Part shown: positions 19,626 to 29,739 of the stretch, piece after piece
How the letters are laid out: every line of letters begins with the position of its first letter
How positions within the stretch are numbered: the first letter of the stretch is position 1
Assembly (NCBI GenBank): GCA_015680685.1
Contig: MNCI01005250.1
Coordinates: 87,677 to 125,516, forward strand
Reading direction: 5' to 3'
DNA from: Gnetum montanum
Lineage: Eukaryota > Streptophyta > Gnetopsida > Gnetales > Gnetaceae
Length of the DNA: 37,840 bases
The notes under the pieces: model-generated
What the model saw: only the letters and a program-made list of their open reading frames with translations
Databases searched by the model: none
What the model was told of the DNA's origin: nothing
Program-made: the position numbers and the translations under genes

Positions 19626-21564
19626 CAATCAAATAAACCTATTTAGAAATTTTTTCTTTTCTTCTCCTAGTGGATAATTCCCTTAAGTATTTGGTGTAAA
19701 GAGGTGTGTCTTTTAATACTTGTTCTAAAGGGATATGCAAATACAATTCACTAAAAGTTTTTTAAAGGTGGGCTTTAGCTATAACATCCTCTTGTAATCA
19801 TTTAGGAAAAAAAGGTAAATCTGGTTGCCTAGAAAGTAATGGTTGTTCTTTTTCCCTAGTTGGTTGATCTTCCTCATTTACTATTTGTAGCTGAATTTCT
19901 TCTTGTGTCCCTACCTCGTGAAATCTCACCTTCTTTTGGGATTTAGGTTCAATTGTTTTTCCACTCCTTGTAGTGATGGAATGTAATTGCTCTTTACCCT
20001 TTCTTTGAGATGTAGGATTTGGTTCAAGTTGGAATGGTAATTCATTTTTCATTAAGTCCTGAAATCTTCTTCTAATCTCACTCATGAATTTTCTACCTTC
20101 TTCTATGAAGGAAGCAACATTTTGGATGAGTTTCTCAAAGTGTTCATTAGTTGGATTCTTAAATAGACTTATGTTATTTTAAGGATATTTTTGGTAAAAT
20201 GGTTGTTGAGAAAAGTTCATTGTTGTTTGGGTCTTAAATTGTTGAAAGGCATTTACTGACTCTTGCATTTCCTCTTGACAATAGAACAAGGCTAGGTAGG
20301 TTGTTTGGTCATGTTGGGGATTACCACAAATGTTGCACATTTCTCCTTGAATTCCATGAGCTTGTTTTTTAATTAATCATGTCAACTCATCCACTTTTTT
20401 ATTTAACTATTCTACTTGTTGAGTCATGCCTTGCATAATATTGGGTTTTGGCCAATGTTTACTTTGCTCCACTAACATATCTATGATTCTCCAACCATCT
20501 TTCGGGTTCACATTTAAAATATTTCCTCCATATGCAAAGTCAACATTTTTCCTATAATAAGGTAATAAGCCTTCTACAAAGATTTGAATTAATTGATGGC
20601 CTGGGAATCCATGGCTTGGATTTTTTAAGCATAATTCTTTAAATCTATCAAAGGTACTCTCATAGTCTTCATCCTCATGATGCATAAAACTCATTAATTA
20701 CTTCCTTAATGAATGCAACGTATCATTAGAAAGAAATCTTTGTAGAAAAGCATTCTTAAATTTATCCCATAAACTAATTTGTGTTCTAAGGGTTTGTAGC
20801 CAAAAATTAATTTTGTCCTTGAAGGTTGATTTTAAGGCAATCATCTTAATTCTATCCCCACTCTAAGGTGCTACCATGGCTAATGTTGTTTCAAATTCTC
20901 TTATGTGGGTAATTAGGTCCTCATCATTTGTTCCTTTAAAGATAGGTAATAAAGGAATATTTTTAACCTCTACATCTCTTCCTTGTAGAAAAAGTAATGG
21001 TCCCTAAGTTATAATGGATGTTCCTTGATTCAATAACTCCCTAAGGGTTTGTCCTTGGTAGGGCTAACCAATTGGAACATTGGAATTCAAACTACTAAAG
21101 AAGAGAGGAATTGAACCTAAGGAAACTGGGGGAGGTGGATGATGTGAAGATGATCCCATCATGTAAGTAAAGGTTACTATTAGGGTTACTATAGTATTTG
21201 GTATATAAATATAGACTAGTGATGGAGTTTGTAAATTCAAAGTACTCATCGGTTAGGTAATACCTCCAATTGTGGTCACATAAGTTGATATTAGGGTAGT
21301 ACTTAGATTTTGAGACCCTACCTCTATAGTTGAACTCATGGTTGTAGTTGGAATATCAAATAGAGGATTAACAGATATGGAAAAATTATGTTGTGTTTTT
21401 TCATTGAGATTTTGTGTTATCAAAGGTGAAGAAAAATCAGATCTTGATTGTATTGGTTCATCTTCGTCTTATTTTTGAATAGCTTTTGTATGTTTATAAA
21501 GGCTAAGAATGCTCCTAGAAGGTTGAATTCATGTTGGTTTCTTTGGTTGCTTTGTTGGTTTCAT
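19626..21564 (-). pseudogene. Gag remnant of element 2
   Basis: The probable start codon is at 21564. Readable parts are a Pro/Ser-rich N-terminus (21064-21249), the Gag domain (20407-20694, YESTFDRFKELCLKNPSHGFPGHQLIQIFVEGL in two pieces, then AGGN-type AYGGNILNVNPKDGW) and a zinc-knuckle-like CNICGNPQHDQTTY around 20310-20345 whose last Cys is Tyr. A charged C-terminal segment (19798-20085) contains LHSITTRSGKTI. The RFK-L-CP-HG pattern is that of Athila/Tat Gag proteins. Several stops and frameshifts are present. The reading continues into the protease remnant on the far side of element 3. Confidence 0.85.
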
Positions 21565-21612
21565 TTAACAAGAACATTCTTCGTTGGCACATTCATGGGC
21601 TACCATTCCTAA

Positions 21613-22465
21613 TAATGAGAAGCTAGGTACCCCTACGCTTAACCATACGAATACAATTCCAAGGACTAAGTGCTTATGCGCCCTTGTGGAATAAGTATAG
21701 GTTGGTTGATCGTTGTCTTCCCAAACTTACTTGTATGTCACGATTGTATGGTTAAGTAAGCTTTAGGCATATGATTTTTATATCTTTTATGTTCTTATGT
21801 CCTGTGATAATAAGGGAGAAGAGAGATAACTAAGTGACTAATTTAACTTAACTACTGATTAACTAGGCTTTAACTAATCCTAACACCAGTATCCGTTCTC
21901 ACTTGTCGTACACATCCTGAACTAGTGCAACACTACTGGGATTACCAAACCCTAATCGTTACTGGGTTATCAAGTGTTACACGCATGCTCGAAGTGATCG
22001 TACTAAGTGCAATTTAACGATCTATTGAAATGAATTACTACACTAATAACAGAAATGGAAAGTGCATAAAATAAAATAAAATAAAATAAATGCATAAGAA
22101 AATAAAATAAAAAAAATGAGTAAGAAAACAAATCTCAAGTGTTGCAAGGATAAATCGAAGAGCTCGTCTTTATTGCTGTACACAAGGTGTGCTCAAGTAT
22201 ACAATGCTTGAATAAAGATTCGTCCATACTTCGACCTCCTACTACGGGCACTTGGAAAATACTCTACAAGAGTTTTGCTACTTGACTTCTACAAGACTCC
22301 TTTTTGACTCCTTCTTCTAAATTACTCCCTATTGTGCACCTAGGCATTGTATTTATAGGCCCAGGAATAACCCAGGAATAACCACTCTAATACTAACCAC
22401 TCTAATAATTAGAATAACTACTCTAATAATAACCACTCTAATTATTAGAGTAACCACTCTCATCA
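21613..22465 (-). repeat. Upstream LTR of element 2 (853 bp)
   Basis: It begins TAATGAGAAGCTAGGTACCCC and ends CTCTCATCA, so it is related to the LTRs of elements 1 and 3 over R-U5 but not over U3. A TATA-like TATAAATAC lies on the minus strand near 22350. U3 consists of repeats of AACCACTCTAATAAT (22378-22465). I could not assign the primer site: the sequence inside the LTR ends GGGCTACCA and is not the tRNA-Asp type. Confidence 0.85.
22378..22463 (-). repeat. AACCACTCTAATAAT tandem array in U3 of the element 2 LTR
   Basis: The word AACCACTCT recurs at about 17-20-bp intervals, usually followed by AATAAT or AATTATTAGA. It occupies the same place, between the LTR end and the TATA box, as the GATATC cluster of the related LTRs. 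Confidence 0.8.
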
Positions 22466-22470
22466 CCTAA

Positions 22471-24030
22471 GAATTTACAAACTAATTTAATAACTCTTAC
22501 TATTGTAGCTTTAATTGCAACCTTTTAAACAATTTTAGTTGATTGTACAATAAGAGGAGCTAATTCTTGGGATTTTTCCTTATTTTTGGATTTTTTAATG
22601 CAAGAAAAATAAGTAAAAGAAATCATTTCTCAAATTACTTAAATAAAAGAAACATAAAATAAAATAAAAAAATAAAATAAATTGTACTTGAAATATGAAA
22701 TTAAAACATACAGAACTCTTGATGATGATTAACTCTGTCAACCTCCCCAACAATGGTGCCAAATTAACGAGCTAGGTAAAATTTGATGTTGGATACCTTT
22801 AATTTTTATCTTCATTTCTTTCATTTTAGAAATTGTCACCTCATCTATGACTAACCTACGAGTCATATCCCATGGAGAAACGATTTAAAGTCAAAAGATC
22901 ATTAAGATATAAAACTAATGATTAGCTCTAGATTCAATTGAGATCACCACACTTATGGCTACCATCCATAAGTAAAATCAACAATATTCACCTTAACTTC
23001 TACCATTAAGTTCAAATATGAATATAATCAATTAAACCAAATTGAATTTAAATAAATTTATGAGAAATAAGGAAGATTATAAAGGAGACGTCACCTAATT
23101 TGTGACCTTGATTTATTTTCTTCGTAGTGCAACAACTTCATAATCTTAAAACATTGTTGGTTGTTAATTGCCATAAAGCATCAAGACTCTTTCTTCACAA
23201 TTTTGTGCATAGATAAAAATTCTAATCTGATGTGGTTCTCTCAATAGTATCCTCTCTATATTTCTTCAATTCTTTTTCTATCCTCTATCCCCTTTATTTC
23301 ATCTGGCCAAGGAATTTATAAGGATTAGTCTAGCACATGAGGAGCCACCACCCATGCGTAATGTCCATGGCAATAATGTCCATCATCACCACCTACGTAC
23401 GTAATGTTCATTGTAACATCCATTGATCACGTGGTAAAGAAACGTGTAGCTCCCACCACACACGTGCAGGTAATGGCTGTAGGAATGTGCAACTGTAAAA
23501 ATGGTTGGGAACCACGCCTCATTACCCATGTAATGTCCACTATAGAAAAATAACAATCTCCATCAAGGTAACATGCAAGAAATAGTTATAGTTGCATAGT
23601 CAAAGAACATGGTTGATGGAGCGGCACATCCACATTGTAGTGCCAACATCCAAGTTGTAGCTCCATTACCACCATAAATCCTCAACATGCATTCCTGTTA
23701 CTATTGCAAAAACAAAACTAGAAACTAGGAAACATAACACTAGTATAAATCAAGGAATTAGACTCTTCAACTACTACCACATGGCTGCCTAGCAACAAAA
23801 CCTACACCTCTGGTTCAAGTCTTTAGTACATAAAAACTAATAAACTAATAACAATCTAATCATAATAAACTAATACTCATCACTATAATAAACTAAAATA
23901 CAAGAAATTAAAACAAATTAAAATAACTAAAATAAACATTAATTAAACACTAATTAAATAATAACAATATGTAATTAAGATTTAAAAACTACCAATTTTA
24001 GGATTTAATAAGAACTCTATCCTTCTTTTG
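22471..24030 (-). mobile_element. Element 4: 5' end of a decayed minus-strand LTR element (tentative)
   Basis: CCCCAACAATGGTGCCA at 22745-22761 matches 13 of 17 bases of the tRNA-Asp 3' end and is followed by TAACGAGCTAGGTA, similar to the LTR start of element 2. I read this as a primer site followed by an LTR from about 22765. A minus-strand TATA-like CCTTATAAATTCC lies near 23310. The far end of this LTR is uncertain, somewhere before 24030. 22471-22744 would be its leader, interrupted by element 2. No coding sequence is seen in this 1.5-kb stretch. Confidence 0.45.
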
Positions 24031-24034
24031 TTTT

Positions 24035-24968
24035 AACTCAAGGACAAGTTTTCAATTAGTCATGGGAGTACAATAAATCAAAATTTTGATGGAATACGAT
24101 ATCGAATATCCAATATCATAGCTCTAATGTCGTAGCTTCAATATCATAGCCTATGGTACGTTGTCGTATATGTGATATCGCAGGATGCCAACACTTAGGC
24201 ACATGGATCTGCCATAGATTTCATCACATAGTAGCATAACTCTTTCAGTTCATTTTTGCAATTTTAGTTCTAAGTACTTAGCAGTGTATGCCAGCAATGT
24301 GGGGTTGAGTGATTGTACGAAGTCTTTATTCGAGTGAAGTGTACTTGAACACATTTCATGATTGGCAATAAAGATTGAGATTACTTGTTACCATTGCACC
24401 ATTCACTTAGCTTTCTTAATGTTTATTTAGAATAATATTTACTATTTTTACTTAGATTACTAATTACTACTTTCCTAGTTAATGTTTACTATTCCATGCA
24501 CTTTACTTTCACTGTTGTTGAGCGGTATAAATATGACTGGTTTCGAGCGTTAAGTATAGTTATCTGGTAACCCAGTAGTGTTATTGCTTAATTCGCTCAA
24601 TAGTGGTACAGTTGGTAATCCTAGTCATAACTGCATAAGTCCAAGACATGTATAGCAAACCAAGACTGGATATCCATCACCCTAGGCTAGAATAGATTAT
24701 TTACCGGTTTCTCTAGATTTAGAATTATTTTCATACTTTACCATGTTTACTAGGAGTAGCAATGGCCCTATAACATTAGCTATCATATACCTCATTGTGA
24801 GTTAAACCATACCCATAGATTTTACTAGCTCATGTAGGAAGACAACGGTCATAAACTTTAACCAATTACTAGCATAATCACATTGCCTCATCTACAGATT
24901 ATGATTTGGTCACACATGAACACCTATGACTTGTATAGTTGGATGTTGGATTACTCCACCACTCATCA
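24035..24968 (+). mobile_element. 3' end of a plus-strand LTR element: polypurine tract and LTR
   Basis: ACTCAAGGACAAGTTTTCA followed by GTCATGGGAGTA (24036-24070) is the plus-strand form of the tract beside elements 1 and 3. The LTR runs from about 24087 (TGATGGAATACG) to ACTCATCA at 24968. It carries a decayed GATATC cluster (24096-24183), the shared R-U5 words (TCTTTATTCGAGTGAAG, GGCAATAAAGATTGAG) and the family end. About 16 bp separate tract and LTR, probably a later change. No internal genes accompany it. Confidence 0.7.
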
Positions 24969-25040
24969 ATGGATATCTCTTTTCCTCACATGAGTCCATG
25001 TATAAGTCCTTCATAACCATATGAAATATTATACCTGAGG

Positions 25041-25174
25041 TGTTAGCCTAACAATATAGGTCTTGGTAACCGCAAGACACAAGTTTGATTCTACTAGGTA
25101 GCACTGAGTTATAAACTTCTATAAATCTTGGGGTGTACCTTTGTTTCACTTATTTTGAGTTCTAACACCCCCTA
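25041..25174 (+). mobile_element. tRNA-derived SINE-like insertion A
   Basis: A box-A-like TAGCCTAACAATATAGG and a box-B-like AGTTTGATTCTACTAGG lie about 40 bp apart, as in tRNA-derived SINEs. A T-rich end follows. The unit is flanked by direct repeats of about 27 bp (25013-25040 and 25175-25202, ATAACCATATGAAATAT..ATACCT) with two or three mismatches, read as target duplications. Its 3' part resembles 37308-37395. Confidence 0.65.
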
Positions 25175-25202
25175 ATAACCATATGAAATATGATACCTAA
25201 GG

Positions 25203-26109
25203 GTGACATTAAGACAACTCTAGGTCCTACATGAATTTTTATCTTTGCATCATCAAAATATAAGTGATGTAATTTAGTCATAGGACAAAATGGATATATG
25301 GTGAAAACATTTAGGGTGTTTACAATGCAATTAGCCAAAATTTATTCTTTGACTAATTTCTGTGTTGAATATTTCATGTTAAATTTAGACAAAGTATATG
25401 CTCATTATGTAGCTCCATTATTCATATAGGTTTAAGATGTAATGCATCTTAACAAATTGAACTCCCATGGCACTAAGATCTTTTGTTTAGAGAAATAATG
25501 TCAAAGATTTTGTACTAAGTAGATGATCATAAGAGATTATTTTTCCACACCATGATATTTTTACTTAAACTTTGTGAGCACATAACTCAAGTAGTATATA
25601 ACATGCTCTCAATTCAGTTCATCTCTTTGCACCTATGCATCAGGGATTCACGAATCCTAGAAGGTTTGTATGTATGGTGCCTATTGGAAGCAGGAGTATG
25701 AACAAAAGCGCATTAGATTCTTGGTAGATACTTTTAAAGTAAATTAAATTAAGAAAATATTTAATAAATCTCAAATGGAAAAAAACAGAGAAAAATATAA
25801 TTCAAATAATTTGTTATATTTTAATTTACATCCTTGGTCTTTGTATATATTCATGCACTCAAACACGTTTTGTACTTCTAAGAATACTTATGATTACAAT
25901 CTCAATAAGTGCTATATAGAAATACAAGGTTTGTTCAAAATTGAAGCAATAAAGACTCATATTTGCAGTTTTTGTAATATGCTTGACAATCATTGTTACA
26001 GATAAATAGTTGGTCTTTCTTTAGTAGTTTCTAAAAGGCTTTAGTTCATATAGATAAACGGCTAATTGCTTGAAGTTTCTGTTGAATTCCTTATAATTTC
26101 CCTCAAGTT
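25203..26109. other. No recognised feature
   Basis: AT-rich sequence without a credible gene. The open frame at 25775-26005 is short, low in complexity and matches no family that I know. Confidence 0.6.
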
Positions 26110-26530
26110 TTTTTTTATGCTGGAAGATTTAAGATTCCTTTGAATTTTTTAGGATTTATAGCTAGGCCTTCTTCAATGACCATAAATTTGAGCAATTTGA
26201 CTTTGGTGGCAAAACATACTAACTTTTTGGGATTCCGATGAATTTTATACTTATTAAGTTGATCAAAGAACTTTGCCAAATGGTGGAGGTGTTCATTAAG
26301 TGTTATCAATTTTACGAGAATGCCCTACAAAATAATGGAGCATGTGAATCACAGTACCTTGGTACGTTGCCTTTTTCACCCTTGAGTCCACATATTATTT
26401 TGTAATAGGAAGTCGTTTAAGACATCATAGATGCAGTTTCGGCTTGAAGGGCATGGCTATTTGATTATATTCGGAGAAGCCATCCATCGTGAATAGATAA
26501 GCATGCCAACTGTTAAATCAACTAGTATAT
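26110..26530 (-). pseudogene. Gypsy reverse transcriptase remnant
   Basis: The frame 26115-26309 reads LNEHLHHLAKFFDQLNKYKIHRNPKKLVC, then LLKFMVIEEGLAINPKKFKGI, which is the RT thumb region (LNPKKC...LLGF.VSE.GI...P.K). Upstream pieces in other frames include FTMDGFSEYNQIAM near 26460-26500, the LDGFSGYNQI box, and KKATYQGTVIHM near 26360. It belongs to a gypsy lineage different from elements 1 and 2, probably Tat-like (inference). No LTRs could be attached to it. Confidence 0.75.
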
Positions 26531-26535
26531 CAGTA

Positions 26536-26620
26536 TTTAGGAAAGAAAAGTTCTCCTTTGATGTGCCTTTAGGAAAGAAAAGTTCCACCACCGCGCGCCC
26601 CTCGGCCCCCACCCCCACCA
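26536..26620. repeat. 18-bp direct repeat followed by a C-rich tract
   Basis: TTTAGGAAAGAAAAGTTC occurs at 26536-26553 and again at 26568-26585. It is followed by a stretch of about 35 bp that is almost purely C and G (26586-26620), in a region otherwise near 65 percent AT. The minus strand has runs of five, five and four G. Confidence 0.75.
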
Positions 26621-26900
26621 AAATGAATCCTCAAGTAATCGATTTATTTCCTTCTTGATTCCCGATAACGCATTTTTCAAAGTTTTTGATGCATTAGTTT
26701 GGCTTGAGCATCTAAGACAATTGTACGTTGGGTGATCTTAGGATCTACGCATGAAATATCAAAATAACTCTAATAAAATATTTCAAATTTATCTTTTAAT
26801 ACCCTTATAAGCCTATTTTAAGATTTAGTCAAAATTAGCCTTCAAATAAATGCATTTTTGTTAGTCGTTTATGATTAGCTTATGCCTTGGAAACTAGGGA

Positions 26901-27063
26901 CCACCATTTTGAGTGATGGTAAGGTGCTTTTCTTTAAGTCATAAGACTTGGGTTCAAGTCTAGTTAGAGCCACTCGAAAGAGGTTAGGCTTTCACTTATT
27001 GGTCATCCTCTTAAGACCCTGCCTTAGCAGGATGAGCATTAAGCCTCTAGGTGATGATCCTTT
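26901..27063 (+). mobile_element. tRNA-derived SINE-like insertion B
   Basis: A box-A-like GAGTGATGGTAAGGTGC (26911-26927) and a box B GGTTCAAGTC (26951-26960) show tRNA ancestry. The unit is flanked by 20-bp direct repeats (26881-26900 and 27064-27083, TATG..TTGGAAACTA) with four mismatches. The body after box B does not resemble insertion A, so it is a different family. Confidence 0.65.
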
Positions 27064-27083
27064 TATGTATTGGAAACTAAGAA

Positions 27084-27491
27084 AGATTAACAAGGGAAAT
27101 TTTGGGATATTGAAGGATATTGAGTCTCTTTGTAGCTTTCATTGAATATTATAACCTTCACCCTCATATCTTAATGGCTATGTTAACTTATAAATCTAGT
27201 CAACCTCTAAATTGTGTGCTATTTTTGCTTAATTGTCACACTTCTTTTCTTAATCATAAATGTTTCTACTATTAGTTGGAGATAAAATGATATGCAAAGT
27301 GTAATGCGTCATTTATTAGTTTTCTGTCTCTTCTATATCTTGGATTTCAGTACTATGATTTTATTAATTGTGATAATTGATTAGACATTTGTAGCATTAA
27401 TATGATCTATTTTTCAAGAATGATCTAAATAAGACAATTAAATATAATCTTTTTCTTGTCTTTTGTTTTTTTCTGTTCAACATAACCAATA
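27084..27491. other. No recognised feature
   Basis: AT-rich sequence without repeats or credible reading frames that I can name. Confidence 0.6.
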
Positions 27492-27496
27492 CTTAT

Positions 27497-29113
27497 TAAT
27501 GAGCGGTGAGGTACCCCTACACTCAACCATACTAATACGAGCGTTTCACACACGATCCAGTCAAATTCCAATGACTAAGCACTTATGTGCCCTTGTGGAA
27601 CAAGGACAGGTTGGTTGATTGTTGTCTTCCCAAACTTTCTTGTATGTCACGATTGTATGGTTAAGTAAGCTTGAGGCATATGATTTTTATATCTTTTATG
27701 TTAGATGAGTGGCGAGGTACCCCTACACTCAACCATACGAATACGAGCGTTTTCACGCACGATCCGGTCGAACTCCACAGACAGACTAGTTGTGGCACCT
27801 AGACAGTTATCCTTAGGTCACAATTCGCTGTCTTCCCACCTGGACTAGTATAATATTTGTCACGTATGGTTTAGTCCAGAGTGAGGTGTATGATGTGTTC
27901 CTAATTCTAATGCTACTCCTGAAGGCAGTGGAAAATAATATTAACTAAGCTAAGCTAGGAGGGAAAGGGTAAGAGAATCTAATCTAGCCTAAGTTCGATG
28001 AGCAGCCGATTCCTTGATCATCCGTACACATCTTGGACTTCATACACAACTACCATTGGGATTACCAAGCACAGATCCTAGGTACGCCACTAGGATACCA
28101 AGTAGTCACACTTAAATGCTCGTAATCAAGGGATACTCATTCTGCGTTACTAGGAGATAAGGGTGAGGGAGAAAGCAGTAAATAACAATTAAATAAACAA
28201 AGTGAATGCTGCAATGATGAAGTAATCTTGATCTTTATTGCTGGTCATGTGCATGTCCAAGTACGTCACACTCGAATAAAGGATGCGGTATAATTACATT
28301 CACCACACTGCGGGCAGACACTAAGAAAATAATCTATCTCTGGAGGGATCAAACTGCCAAAGCTTCGCTACTTCTACTCTAGGATTATGAACAAGGGAGA
28401 GTCGCTTCTTATTTATAGACATTGCAGTGGACTGCGATATCGCATACGCGATATTGCAGGGGAAGATGCGATATCGCGATGGACACGATATCACGTCCCA
28501 TTAATGTTTTTATGTCCTGTGCTAATAAGGGAGAAGAGAGATAACTAAGTGACTAATTTATCTTAACTACTCATTAACTAAGTACTAACTAATCCTAACA
28601 CCAGCATCTGTTCTCAGTTGTCGTACACATCCTAAACCAGTGCAACACTACTGAGATTACCAAACGCTAATCGTTACTAGGTTACCAAGTGTTACACACA
28701 TGCTCGAAGTGATCGTAATGAGTGTATTTACTTAGGAGAGTTGTAGGGTGAGGGAGAAAGCATTAATTAACTAAGAAAGCATTTAATAATAGTAATTCAC
28801 ATTAACTAATCTATTCTGGATGCTGCAAGGTTTATCATAAAGTTCGTCTTTATTGTCGTACATAAAGTGTACTTAGGTACATAATGCTCGAATAAAGATC
28901 CATTCACTTTATGACTCCTACTACGGGCACACAAAAATTATTCTAACTCTGGGAGGAAGAAAAGGCAAGAGTTTGGCTAAGGGACTAACTATCTAATTAC
29001 AAAACCAAGTGTACCCACCTCTTATTTATAGGCAAGGAGGTAGGTCCTGATATCGGGTATCTGACATCACACGGTAGGCTCCGATATCATGGCCCCAGTA
29101 TCGCGATTCATCA
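27497..29113 (-). mobile_element. Solo LTR (outer), related to the element 1 and 2 LTRs, with another LTR inside
   Basis: The LTR starts TAATGAGCGG at 27497 and ends ATTCATCA at 29113, flanked by a perfect 5-bp duplication CTTAT (27492-27496 and 29114-29118). No internal sequence adjoins it, so it is a solo LTR left by recombination between two LTRs. Its halves are 27497-27702 and 28509-29113, and they rejoin correctly when the inner LTR is removed. A decayed GATATC cluster lies at 29047-29106. Confidence 0.9.
27703..28503 (-). mobile_element. Solo LTR (inner) of the element 1/3 family
   Basis: 801 bp from AGATGAGTGGCGAGG to CGTCCCATTA, the family ends with single-base changes. It is flanked by a perfect ATGTT duplication (27698-27702 and 28504-28508). 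It has one tandem unit near 28000-28150, the TATA box at 28411-28417 and the palindrome cluster at 28433-28497. Confidence 0.92.
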
Positions 29114-29118
29114 CTTAT

Positions 29119-29418
29119 CTATATAAAATAGTTACAATTTCATGTTTCTATTTTTATTTTATTTTTTTGACATTGAAAGAGAGTTTTGTTTAGTATTTTG
29201 GATCTTCGACCAATGACATCATCATGGCTTCCTTCTCTTTTCACCATGCAAAGTGTCAATGAATTAAGTGAATAAGTTCTAAACAAAATGACCTTTGATG
29301 TAAATTTCATCAATGCAGTTTTGGTTAGGGCCATCATCTATTCACTGAAGTCATTTAATGTTGTGATGTTCTAAAGTTGCATTTCATTGATCATTATTGG
29401 CACGAATTCGACTAATTT
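29119..29418. other. No recognised feature
   Basis: About 300 bp between the solo LTR and the LINE. A 65-codon minus-strand frame (29140-29337) is present but matches nothing that I recognise. Confidence 0.5.
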
Positions 29419-29739
29419 GATGCGTGTGACCATAGGGGGGGTGTCGGACCCCAAAAAGAAGTTTTATTAATATTAAAAGTATATCAATTATAGTAACTTG
29501 AATAAGTCACAGGGTTAAGGGGAAGGGGAAGTTGAGATAAGTGTGAATGAGACTTGGGAACAACCTTATAAATAAATGATTATAAAGGAGGAAACCAGAT
29601 ATGGGGCACTACCAATCGTCCACACAAACTAACTCATTACAAGAGAGAATGACATAAAATTAGATGAGGCAAAGAGCTCTCAGTTAAGGACAAAGAGAGT
29701 TCCTATGGTGACTTCACACAACAGAAAAGGGAAGCTTCC

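Larger units (their letters stand above)
9263..22465 (-). mobile_element. Element 2: old Athila-like Ty3/gypsy element, split by elements 1 and 3
   Basis: Parts of the element lie at 9263-12015 and 19621-22465, on either side of element 3. On the minus strand the order is LTR (21613-22465), Gag, protease, RT, RNase H, integrase. The remainder of the integrase and the other LTR must lie left of element 1. The gene words differ from those of element 1, and its LTR has a different promoter-proximal array, so it is a separate family. The right target duplication would be CCTAA (22466-22470). All its genes are broken. It is the oldest layer of the left half because both other elements sit in it. 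Confidence 0.88.

Noticed and set aside
25775-26005. 76-codon plus-strand frame
   Set aside because: It is short and AT-rich, with no motif or neighbouring signals.
26911-26960. Possible functional tRNA gene
   Set aside because: Box-A- and box-B-like words are present, but the acceptor and anticodon stems do not pair convincingly. A SINE is the better reading.
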